A stretch of 64,000 nucleotides of DNA from Deltaproteobacteria bacterium (GTDB taxonomy: Bacteria; Myxococcota; JADLHZ01), in NCBI GenBank assembly GCA_020848545.1, contig JADLHZ010000027.1:1-64000 (forward strand). The letters run 5' to 3'. Positions within the stretch are counted from its first letter, which is position 1. Every line of letters begins with the position of its first letter. The position numbers and the translations under genes were made by a program. The notes under the pieces were generated by a model. That model was not told the origin of the DNA. It worked only from the letters and a program-made list of their open reading frames with translations, and made no database searches. Below, piece after piece: positions 34,857 through 45,232 of this stretch.

Positions 34857-36044
34857 ATGAGCGAAGAAACAGACGCGTTGGATTCGGAGATCGCGGCCCT
34901 CGGTGCCGAGCTCACGGCGGTCACCCACAAGTTGCTGGTAAAGGTCCGCGAGTTCGACGAGCGCGAAGTGTTCGCGTCGATGGCGTACATGTCGACCGCC
35001 CACTACTTGAACTATCGCCTCAGCCTCTCATTGCCCGCTGCGCGCGAGAAGGTTCGCGTGGCGCATGCGATCGCGAAGCTGCCGAAGATCGACGCCGCGT
35101 TCGCGTCTGGCGCTCTCTCCTATTCGAAAGTGCGCGCCCTGACCCGAATTGCGACGCTCGAGAAAGAGGAGGAGCTGCTCATGGTCGCGAAGGAAATCTC
35201 CGCCGCGGCGCTGGAGAAAGTCGTGCGCGGCGTGCGGCGCGTCGAGACGATCGCGTCGGCCGAGAAGCGCGAGGAGTCGCGCGGCCTCACGTGCTTCTTC
35301 GACGACGACGGCATGTTCGTGATGCAGGGGCGCTTCCTTCCCGACGAAGGCGCGATGATCATGAAGATGCTCGAAGCCGCGCCGTCGCCGAAGGAGCGGA
35401 TGCCGGCGGGTAAGCGGCTCGCCGATGCGCTCGTGCACGTTTCCGAGGAAGCGTTGTCAGGCGCGCGCGCCGAAGGTTCGAGCGCCGATCGCGTACAGGT
35501 CGTCGTGCACGTCGACGCTGAAGTGCTCGCGCACGATGTGTTGGACGGCCGTGCGGAGATCGAAGGCGTCGGCGTTTCCGCGGAAGTTTCCCGGCGCCTC
35601 GCTTGCGACGCGAGCATCGTGACCATGACGCACGACAAGCACGGCAACGTCGTCGATGCCGGTCGCAAGACGCGCGTGATCTCGACGCCCTTGCGCCGAA
35701 AGCTCAAAGAACGCGACTCCACGTGCCGCTTTCCCGGCTGCACGAGCACGTTCACCGACGGCCACCACATCCAGCACTGGAGCCAAGGCGGCGCGACGAC
35801 GTTGGAGAACCTCGTCTCCCTCTGTCGCCGGCATCATCGCTTCGTTCATGAACACGGCTACGCGGTGAAGCGCGACGCGAACGGGCTCATCGTGTTCAAG
35901 GATCCGCGCGGCGCACCGATCGCGAATGCACCGCCCGCGCTGCCTTCGCCGAAGGGCACCGCGCTCGCGACGGCCGAGATGGTGATGCCGAGGTACGCGA
36001 CGATGGACTATCACTACGTGGTCAATTCGCTCGTGCGTGACTGA
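34857..36044 (+). CDS. DUF222-HNH endonuclease (13E12-repeat-family type)
   Basis: A 395-residue protein. The first ~290 residues form the DUF222/13E12 domain (EVFASMAYMSTAHYLNYRLS, KVRALTRIATLEKEEELL). The C-terminal HNH nuclease motif reads CRFPGCTSTFTDGHHIQHWS...LENLVSLCRRHHRFVH with both zinc-knuckle cysteines and the HH catalytic pair, so activity is plausible. ATG 34857 was chosen over an upstream GTG. Proteins of this family occur in multiple copies in actinobacterial genomes and are associated with repeats. Here the gene sits alone between two long inverted repeats, with 280 and 70 bases to the arms. I call it a candidate mobile or selfish element component, not a proven one. Confidence 0.85.
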   Translation: MSEETDALDSEIAALGAELTAVTHKLLVKVREFDEREVFASMAYMSTAHYLNYRLSLSLPAAREKVRVAHAIAKLPKIDAAFASGALSYSKVRALTRIATLEKEEELLMVAKEISAAALEKVVRGVRRVETIASAEKREESRGLTCFFDDDGMFVMQGRFLPDEGAMIMKMLEAAPSPKERMPAGKRLADALVHVSEEALSGARAEGSSADRVQVVVHVDAEVLAHDVLDGRAEIEGVGVSAEVSRRLACDASIVTMTHDKHGNVVDAGRKTRVISTPLRRKLKERDSTCRFPGCTSTFTDGHHIQHWSQGGATTLENLVSLCRRHHRFVHEHGYAVKRDANGLIVFKDPRGAPIANAPPALPSPKGTALATAEMVMPRYATMDYHYVVNSLVRD

Positions 36045-36114
36045 CGATGCTCCCGCGGAAACGCGCATGCCGCCGGCGCCGCGTTCATGTGCCGAGAGTC
36101 GCGATCCCGATCGA

Positions 36115-36369
36115 AAGCGCAGCTGAGTGACAGCGGCGCCGGGCGAGCCCCGCCCAGACGCCCCGTGTGCTGCGGCTGGGCGGGAAGAGCGAGCCCAGCG
36201 CGCCGCGGCGAACCATGTGCAACGGACGTGACACGCGCAGCGTGGCGCGGCCGATGCGCGCAGGCACGTTCGCAGCGACGGACGCCGCGTGCCCGGCCGC
36301 GACGACGGCGACCGCCGCTCGATCGACGCCCCGGCCGTATGCCCCCACCGCCGACTCCGCTCCGCTCTT
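36115..36369 (-). repeat. Right arm of ~240-bp inverted repeat flanking HNH gene
   Basis: Inverted copy of the left arm (34340-34577). The strongest block is 36121-36180, 58 of 60 positions identical to the left arm when reversed. The arm ends near TCCGCTCT, matching AGAGCGGA at the start of the left arm. I see no target-site duplication outside the arms. Confidence 0.9.
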
Positions 36370-36471
36370 TCTGATGCATTGGGGGGTCGCGTCAGGGCGC
36401 ACGAGGGGTCGGGCGCAGTGTGTGCACCAATTTGAGCCCGTCATGGACTTCAGCTAGGTCGAAATCATCAG
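36370..36471. other. Short non-coding stretch between repeat arm and ABC operon
   Basis: About 100 bases with no gene. It separates the repeat arm from the ABC exporter. No terminator, promoter box or RNA gene was recognised. The whole stretch from the HNH stop at 36045 to 36471 (427 bases) is repeat arm plus this spacer, with one GTTTCC motif copy at 36051-36062. Confidence 0.5.
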
Positions 36472-38214
36472 ATGTCCCCCCTCACCTCCTTAAAAACCTG
36501 GGGCACCCGCTACACCGGCCGTTTCGTCCTCGGCGCGCTGATGCTCGCCGTCACGAACGCCCTCGGCTACGTCATCCCGAAGCTCCTGAAGCACGCGATC
36601 GACTCTCTGAGCACCGCCGTCGACACCTCGCTCCTCGGCACCATTGCGCTCGCCGTCTTCCTCATCGCCTGCGTGCAAGCCGGCGTGCGCATCGCCTCGC
36701 GCCTCTTGATCTTCAACGCCGCGCGCGACGTCGAGCGCGATCTCCGCCAAGCGCTGTTCGCGCACATCCTGCGCTGGTCTCCCGAGCGCCTGCGCTCCCA
36801 CGCGCTCGGTGATCTGCAGAGCCGGATGCTCAACGATCTGACGAACGTGCGCCTCATCTTCGGCGTCGGCCTGTTGAACATCGTCAACACGGCGCTCGTC
36901 TATGCCATCGCGATGCCGTTGATGTTCAGCGAGAGCACGACGCTGGCGCTCTTCGCGCTCATCCCCTACCCGATCATGATCGTGATGATGCTGCTCATCG
37001 CCAAGCGCATCTTCAGCCAGAGCAAGATCGCGTCCGAGCGCAATTCAGAGCTCTCGAACTTGATCAACGAGGATCTCGGTGCGCGCCTGTTCATCACCGC
37101 CACCGGCTTGCAGCGCTCGCAGCAAGCGCGCTTCGCGGAGCGTAACGATCGCTACCTCGAGACGAACGTGCGGCTGGTGATGACGCGCGCGCTCATGTTT
37201 CCGGTCGTTGGCATGCTCGGCTCGCTCGGCGTCGCGATCACGCTCTATGTGGGCGGCAAGGGCGTCATCGCCGGCGAGCTCACGCTCGGGTCACTCGTGG
37301 CGTTCACCGCGTACCTCGGGCTGCTGACCTTTCCGACGTTGATGTTCGGCTTCATGCTCGCCGTGCTGCAACGCGGCCGCGCCTCGTGGAAGCGCATCGC
37401 CGATCTCTTCGCCGAGCCCACGTGGCAGGCCGGGGAGCGCACGCTCGAGCTGCGCGCGCCACCGACGCTCGCGCTCGCGCACGCGACGATCGCGCGCGGC
37501 GAGGAGACGCTCATCAGCGGGCTGTCGCTCACCATCGCGCCGGGCGAGCGCGTGGGCATCGTCGGCGAGGTGGGCAGCGGCAAGAGCACGCTGCTCGCGA
37601 TCCTGGCGCGGCTGCTCGACGCGCCGGCGCCGGCCACCTACGCGATCGACGGCGCCGACGTGCGCACGCTCACCCTCGACAACGTGCGTTCGTTCATCGG
37701 CTACGTGCCGCAGCAGCCGTTTCTCTTCTCGACCACTGTCCGCGAGAACGTGTGCCTCGGCCGCCCGGACTCGGACGATCTCACCGTCGAGCGCGCGCTG
37801 GACATGGCCGCCGTCCGCGCCGACGTCGCGCGCTTGCCGCAGGGCCTCGCCACCGAGATCGGCGAGCGCGGCGTCACGCTCTCCGGCGGCCAGAAGCAGC
37901 GCCTCGCCATCGCGCGCGCGCTCGTCATCGATCCGAAGGTGCTCTTGCTCGATGACTGCTTCTCCGCCGTCGACGCGGAGACCGAGCGCCAGATCATCGA
38001 AGCCTTGCTCGCCGAAGATCGCCGGCGCACGCTCGTCATCGCCACGCACCGGCTCGCGGTCCTCGATCACGTCGACCGTATCTTGGTGCTCGACAAGGGC
38101 CGCATCGTCGAAGAGGGCCCGCCGGAAAAGCTGCAGCAGCCGGGCACGCGCTACTACGAGCTGCACCGAAAGCAGCGCCTCGCGGAGCGCGTCCACGCGA
38201 AGGCCAGCGCATGA
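36472..38214 (+). CDS. ABC exporter subunit with degenerate nucleotide site
   Basis: A 580-residue half-transporter: six transmembrane helices (about residues 15-305) and one ATPase domain. Walker A is VGEVGSGKSTLL, the Q-loop region is GYVPQQPFLF and the signature is GVTLSGGQKQRLAIARALV. Walker B reads KVLLLDDCFSAVD, with Asp in place of the catalytic Glu, as in one half of heterodimeric exporters (TM287/288, LmrCD). It overlaps the second subunit at ATGA (38211-38214). The substrate is not identifiable from sequence. ATG 36472 starts the domain. Confidence 0.93.
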   Translation: MSPLTSLKTWGTRYTGRFVLGALMLAVTNALGYVIPKLLKHAIDSLSTAVDTSLLGTIALAVFLIACVQAGVRIASRLLIFNAARDVERDLRQALFAHILRWSPERLRSHALGDLQSRMLNDLTNVRLIFGVGLLNIVNTALVYAIAMPLMFSESTTLALFALIPYPIMIVMMLLIAKRIFSQSKIASERNSELSNLINEDLGARLFITATGLQRSQQARFAERNDRYLETNVRLVMTRALMFPVVGMLGSLGVAITLYVGGKGVIAGELTLGSLVAFTAYLGLLTFPTLMFGFMLAVLQRGRASWKRIADLFAEPTWQAGERTLELRAPPTLALAHATIARGEETLISGLSLTIAPGERVGIVGEVGSGKSTLLAILARLLDAPAPATYAIDGADVRTLTLDNVRSFIGYVPQQPFLFSTTVRENVCLGRPDSDDLTVERALDMAAVRADVARLPQGLATEIGERGVTLSGGQKQRLAIARALVIDPKVLLLDDCFSAVDAETERQIIEALLAEDRRRTLVIATHRLAVLDHVDRILVLDKGRIVEEGPPEKLQQPGTRYYELHRKQRLAERVHAKASA

Positions 38215-39940
38215 AAGAGCTGAAGATCGCGCTCCGCCTGCTGTTCGGCACGAAGGGCACGCGCGCGCTCGTGTGGATCGCGCTCTTCGCGACCTTGTGC
38301 ACGGCGCTGATGCCCACGCTGCCGCCCTTCCTCATGAAGCGCACCATCGATGACGGCGTCTTGAAGAACGACCCGGACACGCTCCTGTTCTTCGCCGGGC
38401 TCTTCGTCGCGGCCGTGATCGTCGAGCTCATCTTCTCGCTCGCCAGCCAAACCTCGCTCGCGCTGCTAGGTCAAAAGGCGATGCACGACTTGCGCGGGCG
38501 CTTGTTCGCGCACTTGCAGTCGCTCGACCTCGGCTACTTCGAGCGCGAGCCTCGCGGCCGCGTGCTCACCCGCTTGACCAGCGACGTCGAAGCGCTGAGC
38601 GAGATGTTCACCTCCGGCGCCGTGACCATGTTCGCGGACTTCGTGGTCGCGCTCGGGATCGTCTTCGCGATGCTGCTCCTCGACGCCAAGCTGACGGCGA
38701 TCGTCTTTTTGACGGTGCCGCCGCTCATCGTGCTCTCGGAGATCTTTCGTCGAAAGGCCCGCGATGCGTTTCGCGACATCCGCGCGCGCGTCGCCCGCTT
38801 GAACGGCTTCGCCGCCGAGCACTTGGCCGGCGCCGAGGTGATCCAGGCGTTTCGCCAGCACGCAAGCGCCGAGAAGCGCTTCGACGCGATCAACGAGGAG
38901 CTGCAGGTGTCGCAGCGCTCGGCGATCTCGGTCGACGCGACGCTCTTTGCCGTCGTCGAAGCGATCGGCAGCACGGCCGTCGCGGCGATGATCTGGTTTG
39001 CGGCGAGGGATCTCATCTCGGGCGCGCTGCAGCTCGGCGTGCTCGTCGCGTTCATTCAATACGTGCAACGCTTCTTCATCCCGATCCGCGATCTCAGCGC
39101 GAAGTTCGCGATCATTCAGTCGGGCTTCGCCGCGGCCGAGCGCGTGGATCAGTTCTTGGCAGTGAAGCCGGCGCTCAGCGTGCCGGCGGCGCCACGGACG
39201 CAAGCAAAGATGCTCCCGGTCCGCTTCGAGCGCGTCGGCTTCGCCTACTCCGGCGGAAAGCCGGTCTTGAACGACGTCTCGCTGACGATCGAGCCGGGCA
39301 AGAAGATCGCGCTCGTCGGGGCCACCGGCGCCGGCAAGACCACCTTCGTCAAGCTGCTCTTGCGCCTCGTCGACGCCAGCGACGGCCGCATCGTCGCCAA
39401 CGACCTGCCGATCGGCGAGTGGGACCTCGCGGCGATGCGGCGAAGAGTGGCGATCGTGCCGCAAGATCCCGTCATCTTCGCCGGCACCGTGCGCGACAAC
39501 CTGCGTGAGTTCGATCCGGCGATCAGCGACGACGCGATTTGGGCCGCCGCGCGCGCGATCGGCACGGACAAGCTGATCCTGCGCTTGCCCCTCGGCCTCG
39601 ATCACCCGTTGAAAGAGCGCGGCACGAACCTCTCGTCTGGCGAAGCGCAGCTCATCGCGTTCACGCGCGCGCTCATTCGCGAGCCAGAGCTCCTGGTGCT
39701 CGACGAGGCGACGAGCAGCATCGACGCCACGAACGAGGCCGCGATCACCCGCGGCCTGTCGGTGTTGCTCGAGAACCGGGCGGCGCTGGTCATCGCCCAC
39801 CGCTTGGCGACGCTACGCATGTGCGACGAGATCATCGTCATCGAGCACGGCAAGATCGCCGAGCGTGGCACGCACGATGGGTTGGTCGAGCGCGGCGGCC
39901 TCTACGCGGCGCTCTACGAGCTGCAGTTTCAGAAGTCGGC

Positions 39941-39944
<4 letters not shown>
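38211..39944 (+). CDS. ABC exporter partner subunit
   Basis: A 577-residue half-transporter with six transmembrane helices and one ATPase domain. Walker A is VGATGAGKTTFVK, Q-loop VPQDPVIFAGTVRDN, signature TNLSSGEAQLIAFTRALI, and Walker B LLVLDEATSSID with the catalytic Glu intact. Paired with the degenerate subunit it forms one active and one inactive site. The signature has SSGE instead of SGGQ, which is uncommon and hints at asymmetry. The stop overlaps the next gene's GTG by three bases, so all three are coupled. Confidence 0.93.
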
Positions 39945-41428
<1,484 letters not shown>

Positions 41429-41438
41429 AACGCTCGCG

Positions 41439-42155
41439 ATGTTCGCCCTCGCCGCCACCCTGCAAACGATCGGACCGCTGAAAGCCCGCGTCATCGACGC
41501 GGCCCCGAACCAAAGCATCGAGCGCGTCGTCGTGTTGATGCACGGCTTCGGCGCGCCGGGTGACGATCTGGTGGCCATCGCGCAGGTGCTGCCGATGGCC
41601 AAAGGCACGCGCTACGTGTTCCCAGAGGCGCCGCTCGATCTAACCGGCGACGGCCGCGCCTGGTGGATCATCGATTGGAACGAGCGCGCCCGGTACGAAC
41701 GCACGGGCGACGTCGACGGCTATGTCGCGCTCGTGCCGAAGGGCCTCGCGGAAGCCAGCCACGCCGTGAGCGCGATGCTCGATCACATCGAGAAGAGCTG
41801 GGGCGTCCCAGCGAACCACATCGTGCTCGGCGGCTTCTCACAAGGCGCGATGCTCACGCTCGACGTCGCCGCGCACCGCGCGAAGAAGCCGAGGGCGCTC
41901 GTGTGCCTCTCGGGCTCGCTGATCGCGACGACGCGCTGGTTGAAGCACGCGGACTCGTTGAAGGGCGTGCCGATCTTCATGAGCCACGGAAAGTCGGATC
42001 CCGTGTTGCCGTATCCACTCGCCGAGCGGCTGCGCGAGACACTGACGAAGGCTGGCGCGAAGGTGCAGTGGGCGCCGTTCTCCGGCGGGCATGCGATCCC
42101 GGAGGGTACGGTCCGAGCGTTGGCGAAGTTCCTAGACGAACAAATCTCGCACTGA
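41439..42155 (+). CDS. Carboxylesterase/phospholipase of the alpha/beta hydrolase fold
   Basis: A 238-residue cytosolic hydrolase of the Abhydrolase_2 (acyl-protein thioesterase) type. The nucleophile is S134 in GGFSQGA, the acid D187 in SHGKSDPVLP, and the histidine H218 in SGGHAIP. The oxyanion motif MHGFGAPG is present. Family members hydrolyse acyl esters of medium chain length or deacylate proteins and lysophospholipids. It lies 10 bases after the alkaline-phosphatase-superfamily gene, likely the last gene of that operon, and converges with rseP, overlapping by 24 bases. Confidence 0.88.
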   Translation: MFALAATLQTIGPLKARVIDAAPNQSIERVVVLMHGFGAPGDDLVAIAQVLPMAKGTRYVFPEAPLDLTGDGRAWWIIDWNERARYERTGDVDGYVALVPKGLAEASHAVSAMLDHIEKSWGVPANHIVLGGFSQGAMLTLDVAAHRAKKPRALVCLSGSLIATTRWLKHADSLKGVPIFMSHGKSDPVLPYPLAERLRETLTKAGAKVQWAPFSGGHAIPEGTVRALAKFLDEQISH

Positions 42156-43199
42156 CACGAACAAGATGAGCCCGAAGAGCAGCACGAAGCCGACCGCGTG
42201 CACGACCGACTCGACCTTCACGCTGACAGGCTTGCGGCGCACGCCTTCCAAGCCGAGGAAGATCAAGCGGCCGCCGTCGAGCGCCGGCACCGGAAACAAG
42301 TTGAACAAGAAGAGGTTGATGGAAAGGATCGCCATCAGCGCGAGCACCGCCGAAAACCCGCGCTCGATGGAGCCGCCGAGCAGCTTGACGATGCCCGGTA
42401 ACCCCGTGAGCCGGCCCTTCGCCTGACCGGTGATCAGCGAGCCGAACGCCTGCAAGGTGCCGTAGGTTTTTTCGACGGTGTGCGCGGCGCCTTGCACGAG
42501 CGCGGTGCCGAAGCCCACGCCGGCGACGTGCTCGGTTGGCGCTTCGATGCCGAGCGCGCGCGACGACTTTTGATCGAGGCGGAAGACCTTGCGCAGGACG
42601 CTCGAGCTCATTTGCACGTCGGGGTTCACGCGCAGCGTTTGCGCCTGGCCCGCGCGGACGATGGCGACGTCGATCTCGCCTTCGCTGCCTTGGACGGCGG
42701 CCGGGATGTCTTCGAAGGTGACGATCGTCTTGCCGGCGATCTGTGTGATTGCGTCGCCCGCTTGCAAGCCCGCGCGCTCGGCGGCTCCGCCAGCGCGCAC
42801 GTTGCCGACGACGGCCTTGTCGAACACCGGCCGATCGAAGCCGGCGCCGAACATCAGCCAGTAGCAGACGAACGCGAGCACGAGGTTGGCGACCGGCCCC
42901 ATCAAGACGACGAGGAAGCGCTGCCACATCGGCTTATTCGGGTACGCCGCCGGATCCTTCGGGTCGATGTCGTCCTGCGCGCTCATGCCGTCGATCTGCA
43001 CGTAGCCGCCAAAGGGGATCGCGCTGATCACGAACTCGGTGCCCTGCCGCTTGAAGCCGAAGAGCTTCGGGCCGAAGCCGACCGAGAAGCGCGAGACGCG
43101 CATGCCGAAGCGCTTGGCGAACCAGTAGTGACCGTACTCGTGGATCACGATCAGGATCTGCAGAAACAGGATCGCGACGATGATTTGTTGAGTGTTCAT
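42132..43199 (-). CDS. rseP: Site-2 intramembrane metalloprotease
   Basis: A 355-residue membrane protein of the RseP/YluC type. The zinc site is HEYGH (H20-E21-H24) in the first helix, with the third ligand in PVPALDGG near residue 310. A PDZ domain (about residues 120-200, AERAGLQAGDAITQIAGKT) follows the catalytic helix. It cleaves anti-sigma and signal-peptide remnants inside the membrane and could complete proteolysis of an anti-sigma factor, though nothing ties it to the sigma pair at 6 kb. It starts at ATG 43199. It overlaps the esterase gene convergently. Confidence 0.93.
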   Translation of the reverse strand: MNTQQIIVAILFLQILIVIHEYGHYWFAKRFGMRVSRFSVGFGPKLFGFKRQGTEFVISAIPFGGYVQIDGMSAQDDIDPKDPAAYPNKPMWQRFLVVLMGPVANLVLAFVCYWLMFGAGFDRPVFDKAVVGNVRAGGAAERAGLQAGDAITQIAGKTIVTFEDIPAAVQGSEGEIDVAIVRAGQAQTLRVNPDVQMSSSVLRKVFRLDQKSSRALGIEAPTEHVAGVGFGTALVQGAAHTVEKTYGTLQAFGSLITGQAKGRLTGLPGIVKLLGGSIERGFSAVLALMAILSINLFLFNLFPVPALDGGRLIFLGLEGVRRKPVSVKVESVVHAVGFVLLFGLILFVSVRDLFV

Positions 43200-43214
43200 G
43201 CGCGCGCGAAGCTA

Positions 43215-44270
43215 TCAGGGTTTCGGCGAGTCCGTCTGCGGAGCGGGAGCGTCTTCCTTTGGCTTGCTGTCATGCGCCGGTCGCGGACCTTGACCGCCCG
43301 GGCCACGCGGACCGGGACCACCGGGACGGCCGCCAGGACCACCGGGACCGCGAGATCCGCCGGGACCACGGCCACCAGGTCCGCCTGGGCCGCGACCGCC
43401 AGGTCCGCCGGGACCACGTCCGCCGGGACCGCCGGGACCACGCGGACCGCGACCGTCGCCGGGACCGCCCGGACCACGCGCGTCCGCCGGTGCGCCGTCG
43501 GCGCGCTGCACGTCGGGTCCACGCCCGCCGCCCGGGCCGCCGCGACGTCCGCCGCCTGGGCCGCCACGCCGCCCGCCGCCGGGTCCGCCGCGACCGCCGC
43601 TCGTCGCCAAGCGCGACTTGCGATCTTGCGCCAGCGCGTCCATCGAGAAGCCGCCGCGCAGCGATCCTTCTTCGGCGCTCTGGCGCGGGCCACGACCTTC
43701 GTCACGCCCGCCCGGCCGCCCGCCGCCGCGCTTGCCTTTGCCACCGCGCCGGCCGCGATCGTCGCCGCGGGCATCAGCCACGAAGTCGACGACGTACGCG
43801 AACTCCCCGACGACCTTCGCTTGCGCCGGGGCTTCGCCAGCCTTGAACACACGCACGAGCCGCACGCGCTGGGCTTGGCGGCCAAAGAGCTCGACCGCGT
43901 CGGCCAAGCGCTGCAAGCGATCGCCTTCGACCTTCAACGCTTCGCCGACGAGCTTCTCGAGCTGCGCGCGATATTCTGCGTGCGCCGCGTTGCCTGCCGT
44001 TGCGGGAGCCGTATCGGCTGCCGGAGCGGCATCGGCCGGAGCCGCTTCGCCCTCGGACACTGCTTCGTCCGCCGTATTGTCTTCTGGAGCGGCTTCGGCG
44101 GACTCTTCGCCGCCGGCCGGCGCGTCACCCGCGTCCGGCGCGGCTTCTGCGACCGGGGCCGGAGCGGCTTTGGCGTCGCCTTTTCGCTCCGCCTGCGGGG
44201 GCGCGAGGTGGCCCGCCGCCTTCACTGCGTTCTGTAACAATAACCCGTGAAATTCCGTCACCTGCTTCAT
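43215..44270 (-). CDS. Disordered RGG/GPGG-rich protein
   Basis: A 351-residue protein. Residues ~100-175 form the only folded-looking region (AEYRAQLEKLVGEALKVEGD, QRVRLVRVFKAGEAPAQAKV). Residues ~20-95 are Ala/Pro/Glu-rich and the C-terminal ~180 residues are a repetitive Gly-Pro-Arg tract of GPGGRGPGG and RGG units. Such RGG tracts bind RNA and promote condensates in other organisms; here the composition alone supports this. It stands alone 15 bases from rseP. Start codon ATG 44270, with a weak ribosome binding site. The divergent gene's longest possible start overlaps it. Family unknown. Confidence 0.75.
   Translation of the reverse strand: MKQVTEFHGLLLQNAVKAAGHLAPPQAERKGDAKAAPAPVAEAAPDAGDAPAGGEESAEAAPEDNTADEAVSEGEAAPADAAPAADTAPATAGNAAHAEYRAQLEKLVGEALKVEGDRLQRLADAVELFGRQAQRVRLVRVFKAGEAPAQAKVVGEFAYVVDFVADARGDDRGRRGGKGKRGGGRPGGRDEGRGPRQSAEEGSLRGGFSMDALAQDRKSRLATSGGRGGPGGGRRGGPGGGRRGGPGGGRGPDVQRADGAPADARGPGGPGDGRGPRGPGGPGGRGPGGPGGRGPGGPGGRGPGGSRGPGGPGGRPGGPGPRGPGGQGPRPAHDSKPKEDAPAPQTDSPKP
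43275..43600 (-). repeat. GC-rich repeat tract encoding GPGGRGPGG
   Basis: Irregular short units of the type GGXCCXGGXGGXCGX, in frame with Gly-Pro-Gly-Gly and Arg-Gly-Gly. The DNA is extremely GC-rich and low in complexity, so replication slippage and sequencing or assembly error are both possible here. Confidence 0.8.
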
Positions 44271-44324
44271 ATGGCGCGCGGCGCTAGCACAGCGATCGGG
44301 GCTTTGCTACACCCTCCGCACTCC

Positions 44325-45161
44325 GTGGAAGCCACACGCACCCGCCTCATCCTTGCCGCCGCCGGCGCCGGCTTCGTCCTGCTCGCGCTCGGCCTCTGGC
44401 TCTTCGCCCAGAAGGACGATCGCGCCTTCAGCCGCGACGACACCCTGCTCATCTCGACCGGTGAGATGGGGCTCAGCCAGGCGTACAAAACGTTGAAAGA
44501 CGGCGGCCGCCGCGTCGCCTTCGATCCGACGAGCCAGGAGCCGCCGCCGCGCTACGCGTGGTGGATCGTGCAGCCACACCTCGACTGGTTCACGGCCAAG
44601 AACGCGCGCGCGCTGAAGAGCTTCGTCGAGGCCGGCGGCATCGTCGTGCTCGCGCCCGAAGAGAGCGTCGTGCAGATCGGCGAGGAGATGCCCCCGCCCG
44701 ACGGCGAGCTCGATCACTTCTTCAAGGCGCTCGACCTCGACTTGCACATCGTCGCCTTCGAACCGCCAGGCGCCGAAGATGATCCCGACGCGCCGGTCGA
44801 CATGCTCTCGGACGCGATCCCGGACGAGGACGATCCGTCGCCGGCGAGCATCACCCTGCCGATCTCGGGGAGCGGCGAGCGCTTCTTGGGGATCGAAGAG
44901 CTCGAGACGAGCTGGGGCAACTACTTCGACGGCGAGAGCCTGCTGAAGGCGGAGATCCGGGTGCACTCGGACGGCTTTCCGCTGATCGCCGAGTTCAACC
45001 TCGGGAAGGGCCGCCTGGTGCTCGTCGCCGAGAGCACCTACTTCGAGAACGAGTTCATCGCACGCTCGCAGAACCGATCGCTGCTCTTGGCGCTCGCCGA
45101 CACCTACGGCGGCGGAGGCATCGTCATCCATCAGCCCGAGGCGCCGCTCGCCGGACCGTGA
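44325..45161 (+). CDS. DUF4350-like membrane protein
   Basis: About 278 residues with one N-terminal membrane helix (RTRLILAAAGAGFVLLALGLW) and a periplasmic domain. The order of motifs (LLISTGEMGLSQAYKTLKDG, then YAWWIVQPHLDWF, KNARALKSFVEAGGIVVLAP) fits DUF4350, thought to be a glutamine-amidotransferase-like fold without the catalytic triad. GTG 44325 was preferred; the frame continues up to 44247, where it would overlap the divergent gene. A related pattern in other bacteria couples DUF4350 genes to MoxR ATPases; none is visible here. Confidence 0.62.
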   Translation: MEATRTRLILAAAGAGFVLLALGLWLFAQKDDRAFSRDDTLLISTGEMGLSQAYKTLKDGGRRVAFDPTSQEPPPRYAWWIVQPHLDWFTAKNARALKSFVEAGGIVVLAPEESVVQIGEEMPPPDGELDHFFKALDLDLHIVAFEPPGAEDDPDAPVDMLSDAIPDEDDPSPASITLPISGSGERFLGIEELETSWGNYFDGESLLKAEIRVHSDGFPLIAEFNLGKGRLVLVAESTYFENEFIARSQNRSLLLALADTYGGGGIVIHQPEAPLAGP

Positions 45162-45232
45162 TCCTGCACGCATGCGACGCGTGTCACGGGGGTTTGCCAG
45201 CCAACGCGGTGTAGGTGCGCTAACCTCCCACC

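Noticed and set aside
34340-36369. A conventional insertion sequence
   Set aside because: No transposase-like gene, no short terminal repeats and no target-site duplication; the only gene is DUF222-HNH.
36085-36444. A 119-residue minus-strand frame in the right repeat arm
   Set aside because: The frame is repeat-arm sequence, Arg-rich, and its left-arm counterpart is broken; no ribosome binding site.
44247-44324. Longer start for the DUF4350-like protein
   Set aside because: It would overlap the divergent gene and add low-complexity residues before the membrane anchor; not excluded.
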